Shown here: positions 49,792 through 59,695 of the stretch, piece after piece
Layout of the letters: every line of letters begins with the position of its first letter
Position numbering within the stretch: position 1 is the first letter of the stretch
Position numbers and translations under genes: made by a program
The notes under the pieces: generated by a model
Told to the model about the DNA's origin: nothing
What the model saw: only the letters and a program-made list of their open reading frames with translations
Database searches by the model: none
DNA from: Jiella avicenniae
GTDB taxonomy: Bacteria; Pseudomonadota; Alphaproteobacteria; Rhizobiales; Rhizobiaceae
Direction: 5' to 3'
DNA: 64,000 nucleotides
Assembly: GCF_021390325.1 (NCBI RefSeq)
Contig: NZ_JAJUWU010000024.1
Location: 50,782 to 114,781, forward strand

Positions 49792-51965
49792 TCGGCCGGC
49801 GAGCGCCCCGTGCGCCGGCCCGCCGGTTTCGGCGCGCTGGCGACGCCGTTTTCCACCGGTCGCCTGCCGCCGAGAAAGAGGTGGGCGCCGATCACCGCGG
49901 CGGCGAGCGCGAAGCCGATCTCGTCGGTCAGCGGCAGGGCCGCGATGAGGGTGAAGGAGGCGGCCGCCGCGCCGAGGCGCTGCCACCAGGGCATCGGCTT
50001 GACGAGATAGCCGATCGCCGCCGCGCCCCACAGGCCGATGGCGAGGCAGGCCTTGACGACGATGTAGACGACGGCGAGCAGATAGCCGATCTCGGCCGCC
50101 AGCGGCCCGCCGTCCTGCAGCATCAGAGCGGGGGTGTAGACCGCCATGAAGGGGATGACGAAGCCGGCGAGCGCCACCTTGATCGCCTCGAAGGAAATCC
50201 GCAGGCCCGGCGCCTTGGCGATCGGAGCCGCCGCGAAACAGGCGAGCGCGACGGGCGGCGTCAGGTCGGCGAGGATGCCGAAATAGAAGACGAACATGTG
50301 GGAGACGATCAGCGGCACGCCGAGCGCCAGAAGCGCCGGCCCGGCGATCGAGGAGGTGATGATGTAGTTCGGGATGGTCGGGATGCCCATGCCGAGGATG
50401 ATGCAGGTGATCATCGTCAGGACCAGCGACAGGAACAGCGAGGTGTCGCCGACCGAGACGATGAACTGCCCGAAGGTGTTGGCGACGCCGGTGAGCGTCA
50501 TGGTGCCGACGATGATGCCGACGATGGCGCAGGCGATGCCGACCGGAAGCGCCGTCTTGGCGCCGTCGGCGAGTGCATCGCGCACCGCAATCAGCGTCTC
50601 GCGGCCGCCCTTGAAAACGGCGCAGGCGGCGACGAGGACGGCGAGGGCGACGACGATCGGCATGATGCCGTATTCGAAGAAGGCGGCGGCCGAAACGCCG
50701 ACGGCGATCCAGAAGACGATGCGGACCGCCAGCCCCGGCATGCGCATGGCGAGCGGCGCGCCGAGGATGAGGAGGGCCGTCAAGGCGAGGCCGATGGTGC
50801 CGGCATAGAGCGGCGTGTAGCCGGCGAAGAGCAGCCAGACGAGGACGGCGAGCGGCAGGATCAGATACCAGCCGGTCTTCAGTGCGCCCCAGGCCGAGGG
50901 GAGTTCCTCCTTCGAAAGGCCGAGCAGGTTCCGCTTGCCGGCTTCCAGATGCACCATCCAGAACACCGAGGCGAAGTAGAGGACGGCGGGAATGACGGCG
51001 GCGGTCACCACCTCGGCATAGGCGACGTCGAGGGTCTCGGCCATGATGAAGGCGACGGCGCCCATCACCGGCGGCATGATCTGCCCGCCCATCGAGGCCG
51101 TCGCCTCGACGCCGCCGGCAAATTCCGCCCGGTAGCCGAAGCGCTTCATCAGCGGGATGGTGAACTGGCCGGTGGTGACGACGTTGGCGACGCCCGAGCC
51201 CGAGATCGTTCCCATCAGGCCGGAGGAGAACACCGCGACCTTGGCCGCGCCGCCCTTGGCGCCGCCGACGAGGCCGAGTGCGACGTCGGTGAACAGCGTG
51301 ATCATCCCGGCCCGCTCCAGGAAGGAGCCGAACAGGATGAACAGGAAGATGTAGCTCGACGAGACGTAGGTCGGGATGCCGTAGATGCCTTCGGTGCCGA
51401 AGGCCATGTGGTCGATCACCTGGGAGAAGTCGTAGCCCCTGGTGACGAAGGGCGAGGGGAGATATTCGCCGAACAGGCAGTAGGCGAGGAACAGGCCGGC
51501 GATGATCGGCAGCGCCGGCCCCATGATCCGCCAGGTGGCGACGAAGAGGACGGCGAGCGCCGCCACGCCGACGACGGTGTCGGCCATGACCGGCGAGCCG
51601 GCGCGGAAGATCAGCGCCTTGTATTCCCACCACTGATAGGCCGCGACGGCCATGCCGAGGACGCCCAGCGCCCAGAAGACCGCCCGCAGCGCGGTCGGCT
51701 CGCGCCGCACGGCCGCCACCAGCGGCAGGCCGAGGAGGCAGAGGAAGCCGACATGGACGGCTCTGACGATCTGGCTCGGCAGGTCCCACAGATGCGCCGC
51801 GGTGAGCAGCTGGAAGGCGGAAAAGGCGATGGCGATCAGAAACAGGAGGCGGCCTTCCGGGCTCTTCGGAAAGCTGGAGGCGAGGGGATCGTGCAACTCG
51901 GCCTGTTCCCCGCCGCTCGCGAGGTCGCCTGCGGGGCTCTGATGGCTCGTCTCCTGGTGGCTCAT
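49788..51965 (-). CDS. TRAP transporter fused permease (DctQM type, TAXI family)
   Basis: 725 residues. A hydrophilic N-terminus, a small DctQ-like 4-helix part (LLFLIAIAFSAFQLLTA) and a large DctM part with many membrane spans (IFLFILFGSFLERAGMITLF, GLMGTISGSGVANVVTTGQ, MPPVMGAVAFIMAE, GMGIPTIPNYIITSSI). It imports organic acids or similar solutes with sodium. The TAXI solute-binding protein that normally accompanies it is not adjacent: the next gene upstream is a divergent UspA. Confidence 0.93.
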   Translation of the reverse strand: MSHQETSHQSPAGDLASGGEQAELHDPLASSFPKSPEGRLLFLIAIAFSAFQLLTAAHLWDLPSQIVRAVHVGFLCLLGLPLVAAVRREPTALRAVFWALGVLGMAVAAYQWWEYKALIFRAGSPVMADTVVGVAALAVLFVATWRIMGPALPIIAGLFLAYCLFGEYLPSPFVTRGYDFSQVIDHMAFGTEGIYGIPTYVSSSYIFLFILFGSFLERAGMITLFTDVALGLVGGAKGGAAKVAVFSSGLMGTISGSGVANVVTTGQFTIPLMKRFGYRAEFAGGVEATASMGGQIMPPVMGAVAFIMAETLDVAYAEVVTAAVIPAVLYFASVFWMVHLEAGKRNLLGLSKEELPSAWGALKTGWYLILPLAVLVWLLFAGYTPLYAGTIGLALTALLILGAPLAMRMPGLAVRIVFWIAVGVSAAAFFEYGIMPIVVALAVLVAACAVFKGGRETLIAVRDALADGAKTALPVGIACAIVGIIVGTMTLTGVANTFGQFIVSVGDTSLFLSLVLTMITCIILGMGIPTIPNYIITSSIAGPALLALGVPLIVSHMFVFYFGILADLTPPVALACFAAAPIAKAPGLRISFEAIKVALAGFVIPFMAVYTPALMLQDGGPLAAEIGYLLAVVYIVVKACLAIGLWGAAAIGYLVKPMPWWQRLGAAAASFTLIAALPLTDEIGFALAAAVIGAHLFLGGRRPVENGVASAPKPAGRRTGRSPAE

Positions 51966-52212
51966 GCCGTCCCACCCCCTCCCAAGACATTGGACGGGCC
52001 GACACTACCGGCAGGCCGGGCGGAGGGCAAACGGGCAAGTCGTTCCGGGAGCGATCGAAATCGTCGCGGCGTCCGTCGGGGCTCCGGGACGGCCGGAGGC
52101 CCCGTGGCGGCCTCGACGATCCCGGCGCTGTTGCAAGGCGCGGGTCTTTCGGATCATGCTGTGCGCTGCGGCGAGGGTCGCGAACCATCTTCGGGGGAAG
52201 AGGCGAGGGCAG

Positions 52213-53076
52213 ATGAAGACGATTCTGGTTCCGGCGGAAAGCCATGACGACAGCGAACATGCGCTGCGCATGGCGGCCGCGGTCGCGCGGCGGTTTGCCG
52301 GGCGCGTCGAGTGCTTCGCCCTGCAGATGCCGCCGCTGGTCAACCTGACCTGGGATCCTGCCGGCGTCGCCATCATGAGCGGCGCCGATCTCGACCATCG
52401 CCGCACCCGCGAGGAAGCGCGGCGCCTCGCCGCCCGCGTCATGTCGGACGAGGAGGTGGCGCTCGAGCCGCTGCCGGACGAATCGGCCGGCGACGACACC
52501 GGCGCCGTTTCCGGGCCGGCCTGGTCCTGGAACGACAAGACCATGGCGGGCGACGCCTTTCTCGGCGCCTATGGCCGGGCCTTCGATCTCACGGTCGTCT
52601 GCCGTCCGCGCTCGGACGGCGCCTCGATCACCACGCTGGAATCGGCCCTGTTCGAAAGCGGCGGGCCGATCCTGATCGCACCGCCGCGCCGGGTGTCGAG
52701 CGACTTCGGCGAGACCATCGCCGTCGCCTGGAACGGCTCCAGCGAGACGGCCCGCACCATCGCCTTCGCCCGGCCGTTCCTGCGCGCCGCCAAACGGGTG
52801 ATCGTCCTCGCCGACGACGGCGGGCTGAACGACCAGCCGTCCGGTGCGATGATCCGGCGGCGTCTCGCCGCCAGCGGCGTTCCGGTCGAACTGAAGACGA
52901 TCGCGGGAGGCGGCATCCGCTCGGGCGAAACGATCCTGAAGGAGGCCGCCGCTCTCGGCGCCGATCTTCTCCTGAAGGGCGCCTACACCCAGAGCCGGCT
53001 ACGCCAGATGATCTTCGGCGGGGCGACCAGCCAGATCCTGGCGAAGGCCGAAATTCCGGTGTTCATGGCGCATTGA
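52213..53076 (+). CDS. Universal stress protein with tandem UspA domains
   Basis: 287 residues from MKTILVPAESHDDSEHA. Two UspA domains: residues 1-~145, in which the ATP motif is degenerate, and ~150-287, ending GGATSQILAKAEIPVFMAH, which keeps the G-x-G-type nucleotide loop region. Probably a cytoplasmic stress protein. It is divergent from the TRAP operon (about 250 bp gap) and convergent with merR. Confidence 0.9.
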   Translation: MKTILVPAESHDDSEHALRMAAAVARRFAGRVECFALQMPPLVNLTWDPAGVAIMSGADLDHRRTREEARRLAARVMSDEEVALEPLPDESAGDDTGAVSGPAWSWNDKTMAGDAFLGAYGRAFDLTVVCRPRSDGASITTLESALFESGGPILIAPPRRVSSDFGETIAVAWNGSSETARTIAFARPFLRAAKRVIVLADDGGLNDQPSGAMIRRRLAASGVPVELKTIAGGGIRSGETILKEAAALGADLLLKGAYTQSRLRQMIFGGATSQILAKAEIPVFMAH

Positions 53077-53105
53077 CGCCGGGCCGACGCCCGAACCGGC
53101 GATCG

Positions 53106-53120
53106 GCCGGCAAAGCCGGC
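53106..53120. terminator. Short hairpin between UspA and MerR genes
   Basis: GCCGGC-AAA-GCCGGC forms a tight 6-bp stem between convergent genes. No T-run, so the terminator call is weak. Confidence 0.35.
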
Positions 53121-53142
53121 TCCGCAGGCTGCCGCCGGCTCG

Positions 53143-53547
53143 TCAGCCGCCGTGCAGGCGGTCGGCTTCCTGCGCGGTGATCTCGCCATTGACCTCCGTC
53201 AGGGTCTCTTCCATCAGCGCGAGGACTTTTTCGAGCTCCCGGCATTGCTCGCGCAGGAGTTCGCGCTGGTCGGACAGGCGCGAGCGCAGGCCGTGGAGAT
53301 TCTTGCGCCGGCCGCGCGGGGCTTCCAGCAGCTCGACGATCTCCTTCACTTCGACCAGCGGGAAGCCGAGCGCCTTGAACCTCGTGATCAGCTTCAGCCG
53401 CTCCCGATCCCTGGCGGAATAGACCCGCAGCGCTCCGCGCCGGACCGGACGAACGAGGCCGCGCTCCTCGTAGTAGCGGAGCGTCCGCAATGTCAGGCCG
53501 AACTCGCGTTCCATGTCCTTGATCGAGTAGGTCGTGTCTTCTTGCAT
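53143..53547 (-). CDS. MerR family transcriptional regulator
   Basis: 134 residues from MQEDTTYSIKD. N-terminal MerR winged helix: MEREFGLTLRTLRYYEERGLV, then YSARDRERLKLITRFKALGF. A long C-terminal coiled-coil dimer helix follows (LREQCRELEKVLALMEETL). No metal-binding Cys, so not a metal sensor; it is closest to the LiuR-like branch of metabolic regulators. Target unknown. Confidence 0.88.
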   Translation of the reverse strand: MQEDTTYSIKDMEREFGLTLRTLRYYEERGLVRPVRRGALRVYSARDRERLKLITRFKALGFPLVEVKEIVELLEAPRGRRKNLHGLRSRLSDQRELLREQCRELEKVLALMEETLTEVNGEITAQEADRLHGG

Positions 53548-53725
53548 GGTCTCGTCAGTCGCTGCCGCACGTGGCACTCATATTGCAAATTCCGCAGATC
53601 GTCGCCCGGGAATACCGAAGGAAAGCTCAAGATAATCGCTAGAATTCGACGTGATGCAGATGAGATCATCACCCTGACTGATGGCCTCGTGGGACGGCGA
53701 AGCTGCTTGCGGCACTGATGCCGGT

Positions 53726-54067
53726 CTATTGCATGACGGTCGACACGACGTTCTCGGACGGTTCGCCCTCGGCCCGCCAGGCGAGCTTGAAGAAGGGTTC
53801 CAGGAAGTCGAGCCACTCCCGATCGACGTAGGTGATGGCCAGCTGGCCCTTGTGGTCGTGCATCGCCACGATGATCCTGGGCGGCAGGCGCCGGCCCTCG
53901 ACATGCAGAAACAGCGTCTGGGCCAGGAAATAGCTTCGGCGCAGGCGTTCGATCCGGTCGGGCTCGTCGTTCTGCCGATGGGCTTCCAGCACCGGCAGAT
54001 ATTCGGCCGAGATCTGCCGCTCCTCGACGCCGTCGCAGTCCTTCAGGTGCCATTCCTCGAGTTTCAT
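53726..54067 (-). CDS. Hypothetical protein
   Basis: 113 residues from MKLEEWHLKDCDGVEE. Contains LRRSYFLAQTLFLHVEGRR and IIVAMHDHKGQLAITYVD, a mixed alpha/beta pattern with coherent codon use. No domain recognised. An in-frame extension to 54184 looks non-conserved. Confidence 0.6.
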   Translation of the reverse strand: MKLEEWHLKDCDGVEERQISAEYLPVLEAHRQNDEPDRIERLRRSYFLAQTLFLHVEGRRLPPRIIVAMHDHKGQLAITYVDREWLDFLEPFFKLAWRAEGEPSENVVSTVMQ

Positions 54068-54303
54068 GTCGTGCAATCCCAGTCCGCCCCGAATCGACCC
54101 TACAGCGGCGGACGGAATTTGAAACCGTCGATCGGCGATCGGACGTCCCGCCCGGCGACCGCATGGCCATGCCGCGCTATCCAAATGCCCGAAAACTTGC
54201 CATAGGCAACGGCGAAAGGCGGTTCGTCGGCGGGGGCCGGCGGCGGCGAGACACAGTGTTCGCCAAAGCCGCGACGATCGCGATGGGACAGGAGACCGAG
54301 ACC

Positions 54304-55245
54304 ATGGGCACCCGCGCCGTCATCTTCGACACCGATCCCGGCCAGGACGACGCGGTGGCGATTCTCGCCGCGCTCGCCTCCCCCGAACTCGACGTCCTCG
54401 GCATCTCGACCGTCGCCGGCAACATCCCGCTCGACCTCACCACGAAAAACGCCCTGAAGCTCGTCGAACTCGCCGGCCGGACCGACGTGCCTGTTCACGC
54501 CGGCTGCGACCGACCGCTCGGCCGCGCGCTCGTCACCGCCGAACACGTCCATGGCGAGACCGGCCTCGACGGGCCGGACCTGCCCGAGCCGGCGACGAAG
54601 CCGGGCGCCGCCCACGGCGCCGACTTCATCATCGAGACGGTGCGGGCGCGAGAAACCGGCACGGTGACGCTGCTGACCCTCGGGCCGCTCACCAACGTCG
54701 CGCTCGCCTTCGCCAAGGCGCCGGACATCGTCAAGCGGCTGGGCGGCCTGGTGATGATGGGCGGCGGCTGCTTCGAGGGCGGCAACATCACGCCGGCGGC
54801 CGAGTTCAACGTCTATGTCGACCCGGAGGCCGCCGCGATGGTGTTCCGCTCGGGCGTTCCCGTCACCGTCCTCCCCCTCGACGTCACCCATCAGATGCTT
54901 TCGACGCCGGAGCGGATCGACGCCTTCCGGGCGCTCGGCAACAAGGCTGGTGCGGCGGTGGCGGCGATGCTGTCCTTTTCCGAACGCTTCGACGTCGCCA
55001 AATACGGCTCCGCGGGCGCGCCGCTGCACGACCCGTGCGTCACGGCCTTCGCTCTCGAACCGGGGATCTTCCAGGGCCGTCCGGTCAATGTCGAGGTGGA
55101 GACCGGCAGCCCGCTCACCCGGGGCATGACCGTCACCGACTATTGGGGCGTGTCCGGCCGCCCGAAGAACGCCTTCTGGGTCCGCTCGGGCGATTCCGAC
55201 CGGTTCTTCGCGCTCCTGACGGAGCGGATCGGGCGGCTGCCATAG
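54304..55245 (+). CDS. Inosine-uridine preferring nucleoside hydrolase
   Basis: 313 residues. The calcium-binding motif DTDPGQDD is at residues 9-16. TLGPLTNVALA, MMGGG and AEFNVYVDPEAA and the later HDPCVTAFAL match the IU-NH family, which splits nucleosides into ribose and base. Start at 54304 (MGTRAVIFD); upstream frame not conserved. It faces the deoA operon, so the region as a whole serves nucleoside breakdown. Confidence 0.94.
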   Translation: MGTRAVIFDTDPGQDDAVAILAALASPELDVLGISTVAGNIPLDLTTKNALKLVELAGRTDVPVHAGCDRPLGRALVTAEHVHGETGLDGPDLPEPATKPGAAHGADFIIETVRARETGTVTLLTLGPLTNVALAFAKAPDIVKRLGGLVMMGGGCFEGGNITPAAEFNVYVDPEAAAMVFRSGVPVTVLPLDVTHQMLSTPERIDAFRALGNKAGAAVAAMLSFSERFDVAKYGSAGAPLHDPCVTAFALEPGIFQGRPVNVEVETGSPLTRGMTVTDYWGVSGRPKNAFWVRSGDSDRFFALLTERIGRLP

Positions 55246-55303
55246 GGCGGCGGGGCAACCCAAGGAAGGGCGCGTCAGGCGGCGCACGGGGCACCCACCC
55301 GCT

Positions 55304-56617
55304 TCACCCGATCCGTCCCAGCACCGGCACGCCTTTCCCCGTCACAGTGTCGCTCAGCCCATACGCCGCTCGCACTCGTGCCGCGGCGCGCTGAAAGCCT
55401 GGCTCGTCGCGGGCGTGGATGAGCGCGAGCGGCTCGTCCCTTGCGACGGCCTGTCCGATCTCGGCGAGCCCCGTCAGCCCGACGGCATGGTCGATCGCGT
55501 CCTCCGGCAGGCGACGGCCGCCGCCGAGTTCGACCACCGCGAGGCCGAGCGCCCTGGCGTCGACGGCGTTGACGAAGCCGGCCTCGGCGGCGGAAACGGG
55601 CCGCACCAGCGGCGCCCGCGGCAGGTAGGCGTCCGTCCGCTCGACGAAATCGGCCGGCCCGCCGAGGCCCGCCACCATCCGGCCGAAGCGCTCGGCGGCG
55701 GCGCCGGAATCGAGGGCTCGGCGCGCAGCGGCGAGCCCGGTTTCGGCGTCGGGAGCGAGGCCCGAAAGCGCCAGCAGTTCGGCGGCGAGCGACAGCGTGA
55801 CGGTCTCCAGCCGGGCGTCGCGACGGGTGCCGGTGAGGAACTCCACCGCGTTCCGCACCTCGACGGCATTGCCGGCGGACGAGGCCAGCGCCTGGTCCAT
55901 ACGGGTGATCAGCGCGCTCGTCTTCAGCCCGGCGCCGTTCGCCACCGCGACGAGATCCTCCGCCAGATCGCGGGCCGCCGCCTCCCCGGCCATGAAGGCG
56001 CCGGAGCCGGTCTTGACGTCGAGGACGAGGGCGTCCAGGCCCTCGGCGAGCTTCTTCGACAGGATCGAGGCGACGATCAGCGGCACCGATTCCACCGTCG
56101 CGGTGACGTCGCGCACCCGGTAGAAACGCCCGTCGGCGGGGGCGAGCCGTGCCGTCTGGCCGACGATGGCGCAGCCGATGTCGGCGACGGTGCGGCGGAA
56201 CGTCTCTTCGTCCGGAACGATCGTGTAGCCGGGGATCGATTCGAGCTTGTCGAGGGTGCCGCCGGTGTGGCCGAGGCCGCGGCCGGAGATCATCGGCACG
56301 GCGGCGCCCGAGGCCGAAAGGATCGGTGCCAGCATCAGCGAGACGTTGTCGCCGATGCCGCCGGTCGAGTGTTTGTCGACCACCGGCCGGTCGAGGCCGG
56401 GCCAGGCCATCACCGCGCCGGAATCGCGCATCGCTTCGGTCAGGGCGACGGTCTCGCCGCGCGTCAGGCTGCGGAAGATCACCGCCATGGCAAAGGCGGC
56501 GATCTGGGCGTCGGAGATGCTACCGTCGGAAAAGCCCGCGACGAAGGTCTCGATCTCGTCCGGGGAGAGGGATTGGCCGTCGCGCTTTTTCGCGATGATC
56601 TCCTGCGGGAGCGTCAC
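55304..56617 (-). CDS. deoA: Thymidine phosphorylase
   Basis: 437 residues. Phosphorolysis of thymidine and deoxyuridine. Signature KHSTGGIGDNVSLMLAPI with the phosphate-binding KxS and GRGLGHTGGTLDKLESIPG. Last gene of the nucleoside operon, 96 bp after deoC. Confidence 0.97.
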   Translation of the reverse strand: MTLPQEIIAKKRDGQSLSPDEIETFVAGFSDGSISDAQIAAFAMAVIFRSLTRGETVALTEAMRDSGAVMAWPGLDRPVVDKHSTGGIGDNVSLMLAPILSASGAAVPMISGRGLGHTGGTLDKLESIPGYTIVPDEETFRRTVADIGCAIVGQTARLAPADGRFYRVRDVTATVESVPLIVASILSKKLAEGLDALVLDVKTGSGAFMAGEAAARDLAEDLVAVANGAGLKTSALITRMDQALASSAGNAVEVRNAVEFLTGTRRDARLETVTLSLAAELLALSGLAPDAETGLAAARRALDSGAAAERFGRMVAGLGGPADFVERTDAYLPRAPLVRPVSAAEAGFVNAVDARALGLAVVELGGGRRLPEDAIDHAVGLTGLAEIGQAVARDEPLALIHARDEPGFQRAAARVRAAYGLSDTVTGKGVPVLGRIG

Positions 56618-56713
56618 GGCCGTACCCGTCTTGGCGGGTCGCTGGACACGGCAGCGCTAGTAACCGGCGCGCTGCCGTCGATGTCTGGCGGACCAGACGT
56701 CGGACCCCTCATC

Positions 56714-57475
56714 TCAATACCCCGCCTTGCCGCCCGGCCGCTCGGTGCCGCCCGCGACCGCGAGGAGGTCGGCCAGCACTCCCGATGCGCCCAGCCGGAA
56801 GCGCTCCGGCGTCGGATAGTCCAGCCCGCAGATCGTTTCGGCGAGGCGCATGTAGCCATCGGCGTCTTCGAAGGTCCTGATGCCGCCGGCGGGCTTGAAG
56901 CCGACCGTGCCGCCCGCCTTGGCGATCTCTTCGAGGAGGATCGTCGCCGAGGCGGGCGTGGCGTTGACCTCCACCTTGCCGGTCGAGGTCTTGAGGAAAT
57001 CGGCACCGCCCGCAAGTGCCGCGCGGCAGGCGGCGCGGATGGTGGCTTCGTCGTAGAGCCGGCCGGTTTCGAGGATCGTCTTCAGCCGGGCCGGGCCGCA
57101 GGCGGCCTTGATGGTGCGCACCTGCGCCTCGACGAAGCCGGGGTCCGTGGCGACGCGGTCATAGGCGACGACGAGGTCGATCTCGTCGGCTCCGTCCGAA
57201 ACCGCCTTGCGGGTTTCGGCGAGCGTCGCGTCGACGTCGGCGCCCCCGAGCGGAAAGTTGACGACCGTCGCCACCTTGATCCGGCCGGAAAGTTCGCGCC
57301 GGGCGAAAGCGACGAAGTCCGGCCAGATGCAGATCGCCGCGACCGGGCCGAACGGCGTCTCGGCCCTTTCGCAAAGGGCGGCGACGTCGGCCTCGCGGCA
57401 GTCGTCGCCGAGATTGGTGAGGTCGAGCCGGGCGATCAGTTCGCCGGCACGCCGGGGCGATGTTGCGTCAGCCAT
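56714..57475 (-). CDS. deoC: Deoxyribose-phosphate aldolase
   Basis: 253 residues; cleaves deoxyribose 5-phosphate to glyceraldehyde 3-phosphate and acetaldehyde. The Schiff-base Lys lies in DFLKTSTGK, with GFKPAGGIRTF downstream. I place the start at 57475 because GGAGGAGACC is 3-12 nt upstream; an ATG at 57499 overlaps the punA stop by 4 nt and could couple translation. Confidence 0.96.
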   Translation of the reverse strand: MADATSPRRAGELIARLDLTNLGDDCREADVAALCERAETPFGPVAAICIWPDFVAFARRELSGRIKVATVVNFPLGGADVDATLAETRKAVSDGADEIDLVVAYDRVATDPGFVEAQVRTIKAACGPARLKTILETGRLYDEATIRAACRAALAGGADFLKTSTGKVEVNATPASATILLEEIAKAGGTVGFKPAGGIRTFEDADGYMRLAETICGLDYPTPERFRLGASGVLADLLAVAGGTERPGGKAGY

Positions 57476-57495
57476 CCTGGTCTCCTCCCGCCTCG

Positions 57496-58317
57496 TCACC
57501 CGTCGAACGCGCCGTCCCGCAGCATGGTTTCGACGATGCGCGAGAGCTTCGCGCCGCCTTTCGGGGCCATCGTCTTGGTCTCTTCATGAGAGAGTTCCGT
57601 GCCGGTCATGCCGGCCCCGTAATTGGTGATCACCGAGGCGGCGACGACCTTCAGGCCGACGAAGCGGGCGAGGATCGTCTCCGGCACGGTCGACATGCCG
57701 ACGGCATCGGCGCCGAGGATGCGCGCCATGCGGATTTCCGCCGGCGTCTCGAAGGAGGGGCCGGAAAACCACATGTAGACCCCGCCGAAGACCGGTTCGC
57801 CGAGGCGCTCCGCCGCCGCCGCCATGCCGGCGCGAAGTCCGGGGTCGTAGGCGCTGGTCATGCCGACGAAACGGGCGTCCGAGGCCTCGCCGATCAGAGG
57901 GTTCATGCCGGAAAAGGCGATGTGGTCCTCGACGATCATCACCGAACCCGGCGGGATGTCCTGCCGCACCGAGCCGGCGGAATTGGTCAGGAGCAGACTT
58001 TCGATGCCGAGGCCGGCGATCGCTTCGATCACCGGGCGCATCGCCGCCGCATCGCCGCTCTCGTAGTAGTGGACGCGGCCGGAGACGATCAGCACCGCGC
58101 GTCCGCCGAGCTGGCCGACGATCACCTCGCCGGCATGGCCGGACACGGCGCTCACCGGAAAGCCGGGGATCTCGGCGAAGGGAATGCGGGCCGCGACCTC
58201 GACCCTTCCCGCGAGATCGCCGAGGCCGGAGCCGAGCACCATCGCCACGGTGGGCGGGGCGATGGGCGGCCGGGCGCCGCCGAGCCGCGCGCGCAGGAGA
58301 TCGGTGGCCTGGCTCAT
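57496..58317 (-). CDS. punA: Purine-nucleoside phosphorylase
   Basis: 273 residues, trimeric PNP (PNP/MTAP family 2). VLGSGLGDLA (phosphate loop), GRVHYYES, LLLTNSAGSV and VGMSTVPETI are family blocks. It cleaves purine (deoxy)nucleosides. ATGA overlap with cdd upstream. Confidence 0.96.
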   Translation of the reverse strand: MSQATDLLRARLGGARPPIAPPTVAMVLGSGLGDLAGRVEVAARIPFAEIPGFPVSAVSGHAGEVIVGQLGGRAVLIVSGRVHYYESGDAAAMRPVIEAIAGLGIESLLLTNSAGSVRQDIPPGSVMIVEDHIAFSGMNPLIGEASDARFVGMTSAYDPGLRAGMAAAAERLGEPVFGGVYMWFSGPSFETPAEIRMARILGADAVGMSTVPETILARFVGLKVVAASVITNYGAGMTGTELSHEETKTMAPKGGAKLSRIVETMLRDGAFDG

Positions 58318-58730
58318 GCCGCGGCGTCGCCGAGGGAATTTGTGGCGAAGGAATGCGGGAGCAGGTCCTCCATCGTCACCGTCTCGACGATCCCTTTCGC
58401 CACGTCGCAGAGATGAATCTTGGTGTTCGGACTGGAAAACTCTGCGAGGCGCTGGCGGCAGCCACCGCACGGGCTGCAGGCGACGAGCTTTTCCGCCACC
58501 ACCACGACCTCGGCGATCCGCGAGCCGCCGGCCATCACCATGTGGGCGATGGCGCTGGTCTCGGCGCACCAGCCTTCCGGGAAGCTCACGATCTCGATGT
58601 TGCAGCCGGCGTGGATTTGCCCGTCCTCGGTCAGGATCGCCGCGCCGACGGGAAAGTTCGAATAGGGCGCATGGGCCTTGGCCATGGCGGCCTTGGCGGC
58701 GTCGAAGAGGCTGTCGGTCGTTGCCATCAT
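58314..58730 (-). CDS. cdd: Cytidine deaminase
   Basis: 138 residues. Deaminates cytidine and deoxycytidine. Zinc site: CAE in EGWCAETSAI and the CSPCGGCRQRLAEF pair. The start may be the first or second ATG of ATGATG (58730 or 58727): the first gives an ATGA overlap with the permease, the second has better SD spacing (AAGGA). Confidence 0.95.
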   Translation of the reverse strand: MMATTDSLFDAAKAAMAKAHAPYSNFPVGAAILTEDGQIHAGCNIEIVSFPEGWCAETSAIAHMVMAGGSRIAEVVVVAEKLVACSPCGGCRQRLAEFSSPNTKIHLCDVAKGIVETVTMEDLLPHSFATNSLGDAAA

Positions 58731-59695
58731 CGTTCCTTCACATAGGGCACGCCGCCGGCCCGCGGCGGGGTCGCCTTGCCGACGAAGCCGGCGAGGAGAA
58801 TGACGGTGAGGATGTAGGGCAGGGCGGAGACGAACTGCACCGAGACCTCGCCGACGAGCGGCAGCTCGACGCCCTGGATGCGGATCGACACGGCGTCGAG
58901 AAAGCCGAAGAGCAGGCAGGCGAACATCACCGGCACCGGCTTCCAGTTGGCGAAGATCAGCGCGGCCAGCGCGATGTAGCCCTTGCCGGCGGTCATGTCG
59001 CGGGTGAAGCCGGCGGCCTGGCCGGTGGAGAGATAGGCGCCGGCAAAGCCGGTGAGGACGCCGCAGATGATCACCGCCCGGTAGCGCAGGAAGGTGACCG
59101 AGATGCCGGCCGTGTCGACCGCCGCCGGGTTCTCGCCGACCGCCCGGAGCCTGAGGCCGAAGCGGGTGCGGAAGAGCACCCACCAGGTCAGCGGCACCAT
59201 CGCGAAGGCGACGTAGACGAGCGGCGTCTGGCCGGAGAGGACACCGGAATAGATCGGACCGATCACCGGCACGTCGCGGACGGCCTCGGCGAAGGGCAAC
59301 TCGACGGCGGTGAAGCGTCCGCCGCCGAAGAGGCTCGGCGTGCGCCCGCCCTGGCCGAACCAGGCCTGGCCGAGAATGATCGTCAGGCCCGCGGCGATGA
59401 AGTTGATCGCGACGCCGGAGACGATCTGGTTGCCGCGATAGGTGATCGAGGCGAGGCCGTGGACCAGCGAGAAGCCCACGGCGGCGAGGATGCCGAAAAC
59501 CAGGCCGAGGAGCACCGAGCCCCAGACCGCGGCGGCCGAGGCCGAGGCGAAGGCGGCGATCAGCATCTTGCCTTCGAGCGAGATGTCGAAGATGCCCGAC
59601 CGTTCGGAATAGAGCCCGGCGAGCGCCGCGAAGAGCAGCGGCGTCGACAGGCGGATGGTCGAATCGATCAGGTCGAGCAACGAGGCGAGATCCAT
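58727..59695 (-). CDS. Nucleoside ABC transporter permease 2
   Basis: 322 residues, inner-membrane permease of the BmpA-NupABC type (branched-chain/ribose-like family). Motifs: LLFAALAGLYSERSGIFDISLEGKM and FRTRFGLRLRAVGENPAAVDTAG, the cytoplasmic coupling loop. Starts within the last base of permease 1 and ends inside cdd, so the whole set is translationally coupled. Confidence 0.94.
   Translation of the reverse strand: MDLASLLDLIDSTIRLSTPLLFAALAGLYSERSGIFDISLEGKMLIAAFASASAAAVWGSVLLGLVFGILAAVGFSLVHGLASITYRGNQIVSGVAINFIAAGLTIILGQAWFGQGGRTPSLFGGGRFTAVELPFAEAVRDVPVIGPIYSGVLSGQTPLVYVAFAMVPLTWWVLFRTRFGLRLRAVGENPAAVDTAGISVTFLRYRAVIICGVLTGFAGAYLSTGQAAGFTRDMTAGKGYIALAALIFANWKPVPVMFACLLFGFLDAVSIRIQGVELPLVGEVSVQFVSALPYILTVILLAGFVGKATPPRAGGVPYVKER

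Noticed and set aside
49881..52247. A 788-codon plus-strand ORF opposite the TRAP permease
   Set aside because: Shadow of the permease gene; highly charged low-complexity protein with no family features.
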